In this document: one piece after another, positions 35,670 through 45,548 of the stretch
Numbering within the stretch: the first letter of the stretch is position 1
Layout of the letters: each line of letters begins with the position of its first letter
NCBI GenBank assembly: GCA_017469355.1
Contig: JAFUGM010000031.1
Coordinates: 1 to 64,000, forward strand
Reading direction: 5' to 3'
DNA from: Solobacterium sp.
GTDB lineage: Bacteria > Bacillota_I > Bacilli_A > Erysipelotrichales > Erysipelotrichaceae
DNA: 64,000 nt
Translations under genes and position numbers: made by a program
Notes under the pieces: generated by a model
What the model was told of the DNA's origin: nothing
Databases searched by the model: none
The model's input: the letters and a program-made list of their open reading frames with translations, nothing else

Positions 35670-37122
35670 CCGGCATGGCATACGTTTTTCGATCTGGCTC
35701 GTATTCCTGTTATTTGCGGTAGGGGTAGTGCTGCTTATTGGCCTGCTTCAATTCTCTTTGATCAAGCCATACTACCGGAATAACAAGATACAGAACGTCA
35801 AAGAAGTCAGCGAGCAGATTCAGGAGTACGTCATCACTGACAATGGAAATACCGCGGCGATGAACCGCGCTTTTCAGGTGACTGTTGACAATAATGTCTG
35901 CACGGCAATTTTCAATTCTTCTGGCGTAAAGGTCTATGCGTCTGACAGCCTTGGTTCAGGATGTGTTTTCAATGCAGGTTCCGTAACGGATTCTTCTGTC
36001 GATACGACGGATGGGAAGGCACTTCGGGCCTTGCTTGAGTCTTCTGGCGGAGAAGCGAGCCTGAATCTTGTCAATGAGCGGACGGGACAGGATATGGTAG
36101 TCTATGGCCGCACCATTTCAATGAATATGGCAAGGTTCTATCTTTTTGTGACTTCACCGCTTGAACCGGTGGACTCCATCGTCAATTTCTTTGGCCGGCA
36201 ATATATCATTTATACGATTATCGTTATTTTCGCCGCATCGATCGTATCACTGATCATTGCCGGGTTGTTGTCTTCGCCAATCGTTAAAATGAGCAGTGAG
36301 GCGGGAAAACTGGCAGATGCGGATTATTCCTGCCACTTTGAGGGCGGCAGTTTTACCGAGACAAAGGATCTTGCCGGGTCACTTAATGAAGCGACAGAAC
36401 GGCTGTCCAAGATTGATGAGCTGCGAAAGGATCTGATTGCCAATGTATCACATGACATCAAGACACCGTTAACTTCGATCCGTGCCTATGCGGAAATGGT
36501 GCGGGATGTTTCCGGCGATCGGCCTGAGAAGCGGGAAGAACATCTGAATGTCATTATTTCTGAAGCGGATTATCTGGATCATCTGGTCGTGGATATGAGT
36601 GAATTATCCAAACTTCAAAGCGGCACCTATGTTCTGAATCTTTCGAACTTCGATCTTGCGGAAGTGATACGAAATGTCGTGCGGCTGAACAGTGTCATGA
36701 TTAATGAAGGGAAGCTTCATGTGCATATCGAAACCCCTCATAGTCTTGTTGTATATGGAGATGAAACCAAGATTACCGAAGTGATCTATAACTTCCTTTC
36801 CAATGCGGTCAAGCACTCGCCAGCAGACAAGAATATTACGATTCGCGCCTTCATGAAGCCGGATGAAGAAACTGCCCGTGTTGAGGTAGAAGATGAAGGA
36901 GAGGGGATCCCGGAAGATCAGCTCCCTCTTATCTGGGACCGTTATCAGAAGTCCAGCCGTTCCTTTTCCCGATCCATGTCTTCGACCGGTCTTGGGCTTT
37001 CGATTGTTCGTGCTATTCTTGACAGTCACCATGCCCGCTATGGCGTATCTTCAACGATTGGAAAAGGATCGCTGTTCTGGTTTGAGCTGAACAGTCCAAA
37101 AGAACTGGAAGAGGATAACTGA
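35659..37122 (+). CDS. Sensor histidine kinase
   Basis: 487 residues from a TTG start. Two membrane helices (about 12-34 and 178-200) flank an extracellular sensor domain of about 140 residues; then HAMP-like linker, dimerisation helix with phospho-His265 (NVSHDIKTPLTSI) and the ATPase domain with N-box NFLSNAVKHS, DEGEGIP and STGLGLSI. Partner of the overlapping response regulator. The sensor domain has no recognisable fold by eye. Confidence 0.92.
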   Translation: MKLDRHGIRFSIWLVFLLFAVGVVLLIGLLQFSLIKPYYRNNKIQNVKEVSEQIQEYVITDNGNTAAMNRAFQVTVDNNVCTAIFNSSGVKVYASDSLGSGCVFNAGSVTDSSVDTTDGKALRALLESSGGEASLNLVNERTGQDMVVYGRTISMNMARFYLFVTSPLEPVDSIVNFFGRQYIIYTIIVIFAASIVSLIIAGLLSSPIVKMSSEAGKLADADYSCHFEGGSFTETKDLAGSLNEATERLSKIDELRKDLIANVSHDIKTPLTSIRAYAEMVRDVSGDRPEKREEHLNVIISEADYLDHLVVDMSELSKLQSGTYVLNLSNFDLAEVIRNVVRLNSVMINEGKLHVHIETPHSLVVYGDETKITEVIYNFLSNAVKHSPADKNITIRAFMKPDEETARVEVEDEGEGIPEDQLPLIWDRYQKSSRSFSRSMSSTGLGLSIVRAILDSHHARYGVSSTIGKGSLFWFELNSPKELEEDN

Positions 37123-37811
37123 TGGATTACCTGTTTGGAACCCCATTTGAACTGGAACAGGGGAAACACATGTATCACTTCAACAGTGACAGTGAACTGC
37201 TGGGGCGGTTTCTTAAACTGAAGAAAAAAGATCGCGTTCTTGATATCGGTACGAATAATGGCGTGCTGTTATGTTATGCCTCATTGTTTTCTCCTGCTTC
37301 GCTTACCGGAATTGATCTGTTTCCTGAGGTAATTGAACTGGCAGAAAAGAATCTGAAACGAAATGGGATTACAGCCGAGGTAACGGTTTCTTCGCTTCAG
37401 ACCTATCATCATGATCCATTTACGGCATTGATCTGTAATCCGCCGTTTTTTACAACGCAGAATGAACAGCTGAAAAATGAAAATCTGTTCATCCGGGCCG
37501 CCCGTCATAATGACAACCTTTCTTTAGCCGATCTCTTTACCCATGGCTCCAGGCTGTTAGAGACGGGAGGAACCCTTACCATGATCTATCCTGCGGTGGA
37601 TCGAGTATTGTTATTTCGTGAAGCAGAGCGTTATGGATTTCTGATGGCACGGATGGCAGATGTCTATGACCATCCGGATGGAGATTTGAAGCGGATCCTT
37701 GTGGAATTCCGCAAGGGGAGTGTACCTTCCGTTGTGATTGAAAGCGATCGGTTTCTGGATCGGCTCCACGATACCTCGCAAACCAATGGAAATCTGCCAT
37801 TTTGTGATTGA
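37122..37811 (+). CDS. TrmN6/YabB-like tRNA adenine-N6 methyltransferase
   Basis: 229-residue class I SAM methyltransferase: VLDIGTNNGVL (SAM motif) and catalytic NPPFF (from Asn106), the signature of N6-adenine methylases. The N-terminal segment with YHFNSDSELLGRFL is typical of the tRNA1(Val) A37 methylase group. Starts at the last base of the kinase stop. The substrate assignment is by family. Confidence 0.83.
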   Translation: MDYLFGTPFELEQGKHMYHFNSDSELLGRFLKLKKKDRVLDIGTNNGVLLCYASLFSPASLTGIDLFPEVIELAEKNLKRNGITAEVTVSSLQTYHHDPFTALICNPPFFTTQNEQLKNENLFIRAARHNDNLSLADLFTHGSRLLETGGTLTMIYPAVDRVLLFREAERYGFLMARMADVYDHPDGDLKRILVEFRKGSVPSVVIESDRFLDRLHDTSQTNGNLPFCD

Positions 37812-37836
37812 CGCAGATTGTGATTACTGTTAATAT
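37808..37836 (+). promoter_or_regulatory. Promoter of the rplU operon
   Basis: TTGACG (37808-37813), 17 bases, TAATAT (37831-37836); the -35 box overlaps the upstream stop codon. Confidence 0.75.
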
Positions 37837-37844
37837 TTCTCTGT

Positions 37845-37935
37845 TTCAGTCCTCTTGAGTGAGGTCTGTAACCGCTCAGAACAGGGTTTCAAGTGCCAAA
37901 AGCCCCCTTAATGGCGCGTCTTAAGATATGCAGTC
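37845..37935 (+). ncRNA. L21 leader RNA
   Basis: Leader of about 100 bases before rplU containing CCGCTCAGAACAGGGTTTCAAGTGCC and a following AAGCCCCCTTAATGG segment, resembling the ribosomal L21 leader of Bacillota, thought to be bound by L21 for feedback. Identified from position and general look. Confidence 0.65.
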
Positions 37936-37948
37936 AGGAGGTGCAAGA

Positions 37949-38260
37949 ATGTACGCAGTTATCGAAACAGGCGGAAAACAGGTTAAGGTCGAAAAGGACC
38001 AGGCAATTTATGTCGAAAAGCTCAATGTTGAGCCGGGTGAGACCGTAGTATTTGACAAGGTTGTTCTTGTCAGCGACGGAAGCACAAAGATCGGCACACC
38101 GTATGTGGAAGGTGCCAAGGTTACCTGCAAGGTTGAGAAGCAGGGCAAGGAAAAGAAGATCCGTATCTTCAAGTACAAGCCCAAGAAGGGCAGCACACGC
38201 CGTCGTCAGGGTCATCGTCAGCCGTATACAAAGCTGATCGTCGAAGCAATCGAGGCATAA
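37949..38260 (+). CDS. rplU: Ribosomal protein bL21
   Basis: 103 residues: [10 protein letters not shown] start, family-typical [16 protein letters not shown] near the end. ATG at 37949 has CAGGAGG. Followed by prp and rpmA. Confidence 0.97.
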   Translation: MYAVIETGGKQVKVEKDQAIYVEKLNVEPGETVVFDKVVLVSDGSTKIGTPYVEGAKVTCKVEKQGKEKKIRIFKYKPKKGSTRRRQGHRQPYTKLIVEAIEA

Positions 38261-38261
38261 G

Positions 38262-38573
38262 ATGATTCAGGCGGAGCTTACCGTTCACGGGTCAACGATC
38301 CGCTCGCTTGTGATCAGCGGTCACGCGGAGAGCGGGGAATATGGATCGGATCTGATCTGTGCTGCGGCAAGTGCCATTGCCTTCGGTATATGCAATACGC
38401 TGGATGAATTAGGCAGTACCGCAGAATGTGCGGTAAAGGACAATCGGATTGAAATTCTGAATTGTCCAGAGGATATCGTGACACAAACTGTCATGAATAC
38501 AGCCCTGATTCAGCTTGAAACATTGCGGGAAGGCAGAAATCAATATTTAGACATAAGGAAAACGGAGGTGTAA
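38262..38573 (+). CDS. prp: Prp ribosomal-processing cysteine protease
   Basis: 103 residues with catalytic His21 ([12 protein letters not shown]) and Cys33 (ICAAAS). Prp removes the N-terminal extension of L27 in Bacillota. It lies between rplU and rpmA, and the downstream L27 carries the matching cleavage motif. Confidence 0.94.
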   Translation: MIQAELTVHGSTIRSLVISGHAESGEYGSDLICAAASAIAFGICNTLDELGSTAECAVKDNRIEILNCPEDIVTQTVMNTALIQLETLREGRNQYLDIRKTEV

Positions 38574-38577
38574 AACC

Positions 38578-38862
38578 ATGAAATTCACATTAGATATTCA
38601 GTTCTTCGCATCCAAGAAGGGTGTCTCTTCCACAAAGAACGGACGTGATTCCGCTGGAAGACGTCTTGGCGCAAAAGTCGCAGATGGTCAGTACTGCAGT
38701 GCTGGTTCCATTATCTACCGTCAGCGCGGTACTCGGATCTATCCGGGCAAGAATGTCAGCCGAGGCGGTGATGATACACTGTTCGCTACTGCAGACGGTG
38801 TCGTAAAGTACGAGCGTCTGGGCCGCGATAAGAAACAGGTATCTGTTTACCCGCAGGCATAA
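38578..38862 (+). CDS. rpmA: Ribosomal protein bL27 with Prp-cleaved extension
   Basis: 94 residues. The first 11 (ending IQFFA) are the Prp-removed extension; the mature protein should begin [14 protein letters not shown]. Good GGAGG site. Confidence 0.96.
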   Translation: MKFTLDIQFFASKKGVSSTKNGRDSAGRRLGAKVADGQYCSAGSIIYRQRGTRIYPGKNVSRGGDDTLFATADGVVKYERLGRDKKQVSVYPQA

Positions 38863-38872
38863 CAGGAATGCA

Positions 38873-38901
38873 TAGCCCCTCACTTGCAGGGGCTTTCTTT
38901 T
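38873..38901 (+). terminator. Terminator after rpmA
   Basis: AGCCCCT / AGGGGCT hairpin followed by TTCTTTT. Confidence 0.75.
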
Positions 38902-38919
38902 AGATCACGCGAGGTGAGT

Positions 38920-40191
38920 ATGATTGATTTTATTAAGATAAAAGTCAAAGCGGGTGACGGCGGAAAAGGATGTGTTGCCTGGCGTCATGAAAAGTTCTAT
39001 GCCAATGGAGGTCCGTTTGGCGGGGATGGCGGACGCGGTGGTCATGTCTATATTGAAGTTGATACCAACGAAACCACATTGACCAAGCTGCGGTTTACCC
39101 GTTTGGTTAAGGCTGGAAACGGAGAGCCGGGAAAGATTAAGAAAATGCATGGCGCCGATGGCGAAGATGTAACGATCAAGGTTCCTCTTGGAACGATGGT
39201 TCGTAATGCCGCTAATGGAGACCTGCTGGCAGATCTTACTCGTCCCCATCAGATTGTCATGATCGCAAAAGGCGGAAAGGGAGGTCTAGGTAATTACCAT
39301 TTCGCTACTGCCAGAAACGATGCGCCGGAATACGCTCAGCCAGGAGAAATCGGTGAGTCTTTGGAACTTCAGCTGGAACTGCGTCTGCTTGCGGATGCTG
39401 GATTAATTGGGTTTCCTTCCGTTGGAAAGTCGACGTTTCTTTCTGTTGTGACCCGGGCAAGACCGGAGATCGCGGCGTATCCCTTTACAACCATCGATCC
39501 TAATATCGGTGTTGTTTCACTGCCGGATGAGCGTGGATTTGTACTTGCGGATATGCCGGGATTAATCGAAGGCGCAGCCGATGGAAAAGGACTGGGACAT
39601 GAGTTCCTTCGTCATATCCGGCGGTGCCGGGTTCTCATTCATGTGATTGACATGAGTGGGGAAGAACGGGATCCCGTAGAGGATTATGCTATTATCAATG
39701 AGGAACTGGAACAGTATGACCCGGAGTTAAGGCTTCGCCCCCAGCTTGTGGTCGCAAATAAGATGGATGCGGAACTGGCACCGGATATGCTGGAACACTT
39801 CCGGGAACACTATCCGGATCTGAAGATCTATGAAGTGAGCACACTGCTCCATCAGGGATTGGATGAAGTGCTGTATGCGGCAATGGACTGCATCGAACAG
39901 CAGCGCGTTGTTGATGAAGCAAATGAACCGGAAGAAGAAGTTGTCGTTTACCGCTATGAGCCCAAACGTCCGGACTTCGAGATCAAAAATCTCGGGAACC
40001 GGAGATGGAAGGTGGAAAGCGCTAAAGTGGACCGCCTTGCGGAACAGGTCAATTTCGACAATGAAGATGATACGTATGCATTCGCCAGAACTCTTACCAA
40101 GATGGGTATTGATCATGCGTTAAGGGAAGCTGGCTGTAAGGATGGAGATCAGGTCATTGTCGGAACCTATATTATGGATTTTACGGATTGA
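38920..40191 (+). CDS. obg: Obg GTPase
   Basis: 423 residues: Gly-rich Obg fold (1-158) with FGGDGGRGGH, G domain with GFPSVGKST (164-172), DMPG and NKMD, and a C-terminal OCT domain of about 70 residues. Acts in 50S maturation and stress signalling. ATG at 38920 with GAGGTG; an earlier ATG lies in the rpmA terminator. Confidence 0.96.
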   Translation: MIDFIKIKVKAGDGGKGCVAWRHEKFYANGGPFGGDGGRGGHVYIEVDTNETTLTKLRFTRLVKAGNGEPGKIKKMHGADGEDVTIKVPLGTMVRNAANGDLLADLTRPHQIVMIAKGGKGGLGNYHFATARNDAPEYAQPGEIGESLELQLELRLLADAGLIGFPSVGKSTFLSVVTRARPEIAAYPFTTIDPNIGVVSLPDERGFVLADMPGLIEGAADGKGLGHEFLRHIRRCRVLIHVIDMSGEERDPVEDYAIINEELEQYDPELRLRPQLVVANKMDAELAPDMLEHFREHYPDLKIYEVSTLLHQGLDEVLYAAMDCIEQQRVVDEANEPEEEVVVYRYEPKRPDFEIKNLGNRRWKVESAKVDRLAEQVNFDNEDDTYAFARTLTKMGIDHALREAGCKDGDQVIVGTYIMDFTD

Positions 40192-40205
40192 GTTGAGGAA
40201 ACATT

Positions 40206-40799
40206 GTGATCGCATTTATTAAGGGAACAGTACAGAGTTACGGCGCAGACTGGCTGATTATTGACCATGATGGCATGGGCTGGAAAGTCAGTTACGCACA
40301 TACAGATAAGGTTCACCTCAATATGGAGGTGATGGTATTTACCTATCTGCACTATACAGAAGCAGAGCTTTCGCTGTACGGATTTGAAAGCCAGCAGGAA
40401 ATGGATCTGTTTCTGCGTCTGATTTCAGTAAAGGGACTGGGTCCCAAGACTGCGATGAACATGTTGGCGAAAGCCAGTGCTGACCGTATCATTACGGCTG
40501 TGGAAAACGGGGATGTGGCGATCCTGAAATCCATGCCGGGAATCGGTGCGAAAACAGCAAGCCAGATTGTACTTGATCTTAAAGGCAAACTGGTTCCGGT
40601 AGAACAGAAACAGAAGCAGGAGAAGGCAGATCTTCCCCTTGCGGTGGAGGAAGCGTGCGAAGGTCTTCGCACCTTCGGCTATAAGCAGCCGGAGATTAAC
40701 GCCGCCGCCGATTATATGAAGGAACACCCACAGGAGACAACGGAAGATTATCTCCGGATTGGTCTCAAGTTCCTCATGAAACGAAAACTGGGAGGATAA
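40206..40799 (+). CDS. ruvA: Holliday junction helicase subunit RuvA
   Basis: 197 residues: OB fold, tandem helix-hairpin-helix (VKGLGPKTAMNML, MPGIGAKTASQIV) and C-terminal RuvB-binding domain. GTG start with TTGAGGA. Operon with ruvB. Confidence 0.96.
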   Translation: MIAFIKGTVQSYGADWLIIDHDGMGWKVSYAHTDKVHLNMEVMVFTYLHYTEAELSLYGFESQQEMDLFLRLISVKGLGPKTAMNMLAKASADRIITAVENGDVAILKSMPGIGAKTASQIVLDLKGKLVPVEQKQKQEKADLPLAVEEACEGLRTFGYKQPEINAAADYMKEHPQETTEDYLRIGLKFLMKRKLGG

Positions 40800-40805
40800 C
40801 TGCTT

Positions 40806-41822
40806 ATGAGTAATGAAAATGAACGGCTTCTCTCTGCTGTATCGGCAGGCGAAGAAGAGGAAAGCCTGCGCCCGCAGTCATTAGATGAGTATGTGGGACA
40901 GGATGCCCTGAAGGAAAACCTCAGGATATTCATTCAGGCTGCATTACAGCGGAATGAAAGTCTTGACCATGTGCTGCTCTATGGGCCTCCAGGACTTGGA
41001 AAGACGACGCTTTCCTACATTCTTGCGAATGAAATGCATACCGGCATCCGTGTAGCCAGTGGTCCAAGTATTGAAAAGGCCGGTGATCTTGCGGCGATTC
41101 TGTCGGTGCTGGACCCTGGTGACATTCTCTTTATTGATGAAATTCACCGGCTTCCTAAAGTTGTGGAAGAAGTGCTTTATCCGGCGATGGAAGATTTCTG
41201 TATTGATGTCATCGTTGGTAAGGATTCAGGAAGCCGCAGTGTTCGACTGGATCTACCGCCATTTACGTTAGTTGGTGCCACGACGCGGGCTGGAGATCTT
41301 TCTTCTCCATTGCGTGATCGCTTTGGCATCGTATCCAAACTGGAGTATTACAATCATGATCAGCTGGCATCGATTGTAAGACGTACTGCCAGAGTGCTGA
41401 ATGTGAAGATCGACGAACCTGCGGTTTATGAAATCGCACGGCGCAGCCGGGGAACTCCCCGTATTGCTAATCGGCTCCTGCGTCGGATTCGTGACTTTGC
41501 GCAGGTATGGAATAACGGTGTCATTACCGATCAGATTGCCCAGGACAGCTTAGAGCGTCTGCATGTGGATTCCCTTGGTCTTGATGAAGTGGATATCCGC
41601 TATCTTCGTGGAATCATTGAACGGTTCCGCGGCGGGCCGGTTGGTCTTGAAGCACTCGCGAATTCCATCAGTGAGGAAACAACAACGCTGGAAGATGTCT
41701 ATGAGCCTTATCTGATTCAGATTGGCTTTGTGAATCGTACCAGCCGGGGCCGGGTTGTAACGGATGCGGCATATAAGCATCTGGGAATTACGATTCCCGG
41801 CACCAATCAGACCTTATTCTGA
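40806..41822 (+). CDS. ruvB: Holliday junction helicase subunit RuvB
   Basis: 338-residue AAA+ motor: Walker [11 protein letters not shown] (59-68), Walker B FIDEIHR, sensor I GATTRAG, arginine finger region SPLRDRFG and a C-terminal winged helix (NRTSRGRV). Drives branch migration with RuvA. Confidence 0.97.
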   Translation: MSNENERLLSAVSAGEEEESLRPQSLDEYVGQDALKENLRIFIQAALQRNESLDHVLLYGPPGLGKTTLSYILANEMHTGIRVASGPSIEKAGDLAAILSVLDPGDILFIDEIHRLPKVVEEVLYPAMEDFCIDVIVGKDSGSRSVRLDLPPFTLVGATTRAGDLSSPLRDRFGIVSKLEYYNHDQLASIVRRTARVLNVKIDEPAVYEIARRSRGTPRIANRLLRRIRDFAQVWNNGVITDQIAQDSLERLHVDSLGLDEVDIRYLRGIIERFRGGPVGLEALANSISEETTTLEDVYEPYLIQIGFVNRTSRGRVVTDAAYKHLGITIPGTNQTLF

Positions 41823-41830
41823 TTCCATCA

Positions 41831-41857
41831 ACCGGAGTAACTCAGGCTCCGGTTTTT
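41831..41857 (+). terminator. Terminator after ruvB
   Basis: ACCGGAG / CTCCGGT hairpin followed by TTTTG. Confidence 0.8.
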
Positions 41858-41871
41858 GAATGCCTGCTTCG

Positions 41872-41880
41872 TGATAGAAT
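41872..41880 (+). promoter_or_regulatory. Extended -10 promoter abutting the 41888 gene
   Basis: TGATAGAAT ends seven bases before the ATG, so the transcript would be leaderless or nearly so. Confidence 0.45.
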
Positions 41881-41887
41881 AAGGGTC

Positions 41888-42577
41888 ATGAGTGAAGTCA
41901 GTCCACGCAGTAAGCTGCGCATGATGAAACGCAGATACTTCATTACAACGATGGTGGTCTACCTGTTGTGTTTTCTTGTGGCTTATCTGATTGCGGAAGT
42001 GATGTTCATGATTTTTGAAGTCAATCCATATCCCAGGCTTGTAGTTTTGATTCTGCTTATGATTCTAGACGGCATCTTAACGAACTACCTGATGAATCAT
42101 CGCTGGGTCGAAAAGTGGAAGCGGGAAGCTCCGGATGTGCTGGATGCGATCCGTGCACCCGAGCCTGCCTATATTACACCTCCCGTTCTTCCTTCTGCGG
42201 TAACAGCTTCAGAGTCGAACGAACCGGTCAGATATCATCGTACCCAACATAAGGAACTAGAAGCGATGAAGAACAATGAAGCACCTTCTTTGGAAGCTGT
42301 ATCTTCAAAGCCTTCGAAAGACAATGAAACTGCATCTGCCATCCCGACTGCATTAGAAGAACAACCACATCGATTTTTTGCGCGTTTCAGAAAACAGAAC
42401 AAACCGGAACCAGTTCCTGTTGAAGAAGAAACACCTAAGGAAGAGATGTCTTTGGAAACGGAACCTGAGAAGGAACCAGAGGTTTCTTCCTGGTCTGTTC
42501 CCTTTGACGAGATGCCGACGGAAGAACTTGAAACGGCGGTTGAAAAAGCCATGGATGGAGGATATAATCCTGAATAG
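41888..42577 (+). CDS. Membrane protein with acidic disordered cytoplasmic tail
   Basis: 229 residues; family not recognised. Two membrane helices near the N-terminus (FITTMVVYLLCFLVAYLIAEV and LVVLILLMILDGILTNYL), basic before the first, so both termini should be cytoplasmic. Residues 90-229 are a P/E/S/T-rich acidic tail with a basic-aromatic patch RFFARFRKQNK. Lies alone between the ruvB terminator and the valS T-box; the valS promoter overlaps its 3' end. Confidence 0.65.
   Translation: MSEVSPRSKLRMMKRRYFITTMVVYLLCFLVAYLIAEVMFMIFEVNPYPRLVVLILLMILDGILTNYLMNHRWVEKWKREAPDVLDAIRAPEPAYITPPVLPSAVTASESNEPVRYHRTQHKELEAMKNNEAPSLEAVSSKPSKDNETASAIPTALEEQPHRFFARFRKQNKPEPVPVEEETPKEEMSLETEPEKEPEVSSWSVPFDEMPTEELETAVEKAMDGGYNPE
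42540..42568 (+). promoter_or_regulatory. Promoter of the valS T-box transcript
   Basis: TTGAAA (42540-42545), 17 bases, TATAAT (42563-42568), inside the end of the upstream gene. Confidence 0.8.
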
Positions 42578-42789
42578 CGAAGATCGGAACAAGTAGGTTT
42601 GATTCCCGTACTGATAGAGAGCTCTTGGCTGGTGGAAAAGAGCAGGCGGGGTGAAACAGAAGTCCTCCGTGAGCTGTTATTCTGAACCGAATCAGTAAGA
42701 TTAACCGTATCCGGCACGTTACGCCGTTTGAGAAGCAAGCAAGGTGGTACCACGCTGAAATCGCGTCCTTCGCAGGGACGTTTTCTTTT
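42578..42789 (+). ncRNA. T-box riboswitch, Val specific
   Basis: Stem I: AGTA on the 5' side, then GTTT pairing with AAAC; the specifier loop has AGAAGTCC with GUC at 42662-42664. T-box AAGGTGGTACCACG at 42740-42753; terminator GCGTCC / GGGACG with TTTTCTTTT after it. Confidence 0.92.
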
Positions 42790-42811
42790 GTTTAAGGAGG
42801 AAGAAGTAGAG

Positions 42812-45424
42812 ATGGAACAGAATCTGGCACCGAAGTATGATCACCATGCAGTGGAAGAAGGTCGTTATGACCATTGGGTCTCGCAGGGCTATTTCACTGC
42901 CGGAGACAAGTCAAAGGACCCGTTTACAATTGTAATTCCGCCGCCGAATGTCACTGGAATTCTTCATATCGGTCATGCCTGGGATAATACCTTACAGGAT
43001 ATAATTTCCCGCTATAAGCGCATGCAGGGATATGACATGCTGTATCTGCCGGGCATGGACCATGCGGGAATCGCAACCCAGGCCAGAGTTGATGCCCGCC
43101 TGAAAAGTGAAGGTGTTTCCCGTTACGATATCGGCCGTGAGAAATTCCTTGAGAGGGCATGGGAGTGGAAGGAAGAATACGCCGCGACCATCCGGAAACA
43201 GTGGGCGAAGCTGGGAAACAGCCTCGACTATACGAGAGAACGCTTCACCATGGATGAAGGGTTCAATGATGCGGTCCGTCATGTATTTGTGACACTCTAT
43301 AACGAAGGACTCATTTACCGTGGATGGAGAATCATCAACTGGGATCCGGAAGCACGTACAGCACTTTCCAATATTGAAGTCTATTACCAGGATGATCCGG
43401 GAAAGATGTACTACATGAAGTATCGGGTTGTGGAAACTGGACGGGAATTCACCGTTGCGACAACACGACCGGAAACCATGTTTGGTGATGTCTGCGTTGT
43501 CGTTAATCCGGAAGATGAACGGTTTAAGGATGTGATTGGTCTTCATACGATCAATCCCGCAAATGGCGAAGAACTTCCGATTATCGGTGATGATTACGTC
43601 GATGTCGAATTCGGTACCGGTGCGATGAAGTGCACACCTGCCCATGACCCGAATGACTTTGCGATTGCGGAACGCCATGGCCTTGATAAGCCGATCTGTA
43701 TGAATGATGACGGCACGATGAACAGCCTGGCCGGAGAGTTTGAAGGCATGGATCGTTATGAATGCCGTGATGCATTGATCAAGCGCATTGAAGCAGAAGG
43801 AAATCTCATTAAGATTGAGGAAATCACACATAATGTCGGACACAGTGAACGTACGCATTGTGTTGTAGAGCCGTATCTTTCCCAGCAGTGGTTTGTAAAG
43901 ATGAAGCCGCTTGCGGATGATGTGCTCGCACATCAAAGCAGTGATGAAGAGAAGATTCACTTCTATCCGGATCGTTTTGAAAAGGTATTTACGCAATGGC
44001 TTGAGAATATTGAAGACTGGTGCATTTCCCGCCAGCTCTGGTGGGGTCATCGAATTCCTGCCTGGTATAACAAGGAAACCGGAGAGACTTATGTCGGTGA
44101 AACTGATCCGGCCAATCCAGATCAGTGGGTTCAGGATGAAGATGTTTTGGATACCTGGTTCTCTTCTGCGCTCTGGCCGTTTGCGACGCTTGGCTGGCCA
44201 GAAGATACGGAAGATTACAAGCATTACTATCCAACTTCTACGATGGTTACCGGCTATGACATCATCTTCTTCTGGGTTGCCCGAATGGCATTCCAGGCAC
44301 GTCATTTCACAAATAACCGTCCGTTCCGTGATGTTTTGATTCATGGCCTGATTCGTGATGCCAAAGGACGCAAGATGTCCAAATCGCTTGGCAATGGAAT
44401 TGATCCGATGGAAGTCATTGATGAGTATGGTGTAGATGCACTGCGCTTCTTCCTTTCCACGAACAGTACACCTGGTCAGGATATGCGTTATATTCCGGAA
44501 AAGGTGGAAGCTTCCTGGAACTTCATCAATAAACTGTGGAATGCGAGTCGGTTTGTATTGATGAATCTGCCGGAAGGAATGACTTATGAAGATGTCGACC
44601 TGTCTACACTTTCCGCAAGTGATGCATGGATTCTCAATAAGCTGAATATCGTTCGTGATCATGTGACTGCGAACATGGAAAAATATGAATTCGCTCTGGT
44701 TGGAAATGAACTGTATTCCTTTGTATGGGATGATTTCTGTTCCTGGTACATCGAACTTTCCAAGGCAAGTCTTGGCAGTGAGGATCCTTCGGTAGTAAAG
44801 GGAGCACAGTCTACACTGCTCGTGATGCTTGATGCGATCATTCGCTTACTGCATCCGTTCATGCCGTTTGTGACAGAAGAAATCTATCAGAAACTCCCGC
44901 ATCGCAAGGAAAGCATCTGCCTGGAAGACTGGCCTGCACATATCGATCATCTACCAGAAGCAGATCTTGATGGAATGGATCGTCTGATTTCCGTCATTCA
45001 GAAGATTCGTGAAGTAAAGACAGTGAATGAACTGAAACCAAGCGCACACCTTGATGTATTGATCAAGGATCTGGATGGGACAATTGTTCCAGTCAACGAT
45101 ACACAGAGTTCCATGTTGGAACGTCTTGCGAAAGTTACCTGGAAAGATGCTCTCTCTGGCGATCTCTCCGTTCATACCGTACGTGGCGGCTCACTTTACA
45201 TTCCAAGTGATCAGCTGATGGATGTGGAAGCGGAGAAGGCGAAGATGAATGCGGAGAAGGAACGGCTCGAAGGAGAATTGAAGCGCAGCCGCGGTATTCT
45301 TTCCAATCAGGGCTTCCTGGCAAAAGCGCCTAAAGCGAAGATTGAACAGGAACAGAAGAAGCTGGAAGACTACGAAAAACAGTTGAATGTTGTCCTGTCA
45401 AGATTGCAGGAATTGGAAGGGTAA
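42812..45424 (+). CDS. valS: Valyl-tRNA synthetase
   Basis: 870 residues: PPPNVTGILHIGHA with HIGH at 52-55, CP1 editing domain (TTRPETMFGD), KMSKS at 521-525, anticodon domain and a C-terminal coiled coil (EKAKMNAEKERLEGELKRS). ATG at 42812 with AAGGAGG; the earlier frame opens inside the T-box. Controlled by the Val T-box. Confidence 0.97.
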   Translation: MEQNLAPKYDHHAVEEGRYDHWVSQGYFTAGDKSKDPFTIVIPPPNVTGILHIGHAWDNTLQDIISRYKRMQGYDMLYLPGMDHAGIATQARVDARLKSEGVSRYDIGREKFLERAWEWKEEYAATIRKQWAKLGNSLDYTRERFTMDEGFNDAVRHVFVTLYNEGLIYRGWRIINWDPEARTALSNIEVYYQDDPGKMYYMKYRVVETGREFTVATTRPETMFGDVCVVVNPEDERFKDVIGLHTINPANGEELPIIGDDYVDVEFGTGAMKCTPAHDPNDFAIAERHGLDKPICMNDDGTMNSLAGEFEGMDRYECRDALIKRIEAEGNLIKIEEITHNVGHSERTHCVVEPYLSQQWFVKMKPLADDVLAHQSSDEEKIHFYPDRFEKVFTQWLENIEDWCISRQLWWGHRIPAWYNKETGETYVGETDPANPDQWVQDEDVLDTWFSSALWPFATLGWPEDTEDYKHYYPTSTMVTGYDIIFFWVARMAFQARHFTNNRPFRDVLIHGLIRDAKGRKMSKSLGNGIDPMEVIDEYGVDALRFFLSTNSTPGQDMRYIPEKVEASWNFINKLWNASRFVLMNLPEGMTYEDVDLSTLSASDAWILNKLNIVRDHVTANMEKYEFALVGNELYSFVWDDFCSWYIELSKASLGSEDPSVVKGAQSTLLVMLDAIIRLLHPFMPFVTEEIYQKLPHRKESICLEDWPAHIDHLPEADLDGMDRLISVIQKIREVKTVNELKPSAHLDVLIKDLDGTIVPVNDTQSSMLERLAKVTWKDALSGDLSVHTVRGGSLYIPSDQLMDVEAEKAKMNAEKERLEGELKRSRGILSNQGFLAKAPKAKIEQEQKKLEDYEKQLNVVLSRLQELEG

Positions 45425-45427
45425 GTA

Positions 45428-45497
45428 TGCTATAATCCGATTGATGAGAACAATCTCTGCGGATGATAAGAAGACTTATAATCGAACCATGATATGA
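45428..45497 (+). other. Extended -10 element followed by a 17-codon leaderless ORF candidate
   Basis: TGCTATAAT (45428-45436) is followed seven bases later by ATG at 45444, opening a 17-codon frame (MRTISADDKKTYNRTMI) that stops at 45497. It lies before the hydrolase gene and could be a leader peptide or chance. Confidence 0.3.
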
Positions 45498-45548
45498 TGG
45501 GGGATTTTAAGTCTTTTTGTTTGTTTACACAAGAAAGGAGCCTGAGAT

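Noticed and set aside
42992-44662. 556-residue minus-strand frame inside valS
   Set aside because: Antisense shadow of valS, no recognisable motif or promoter.
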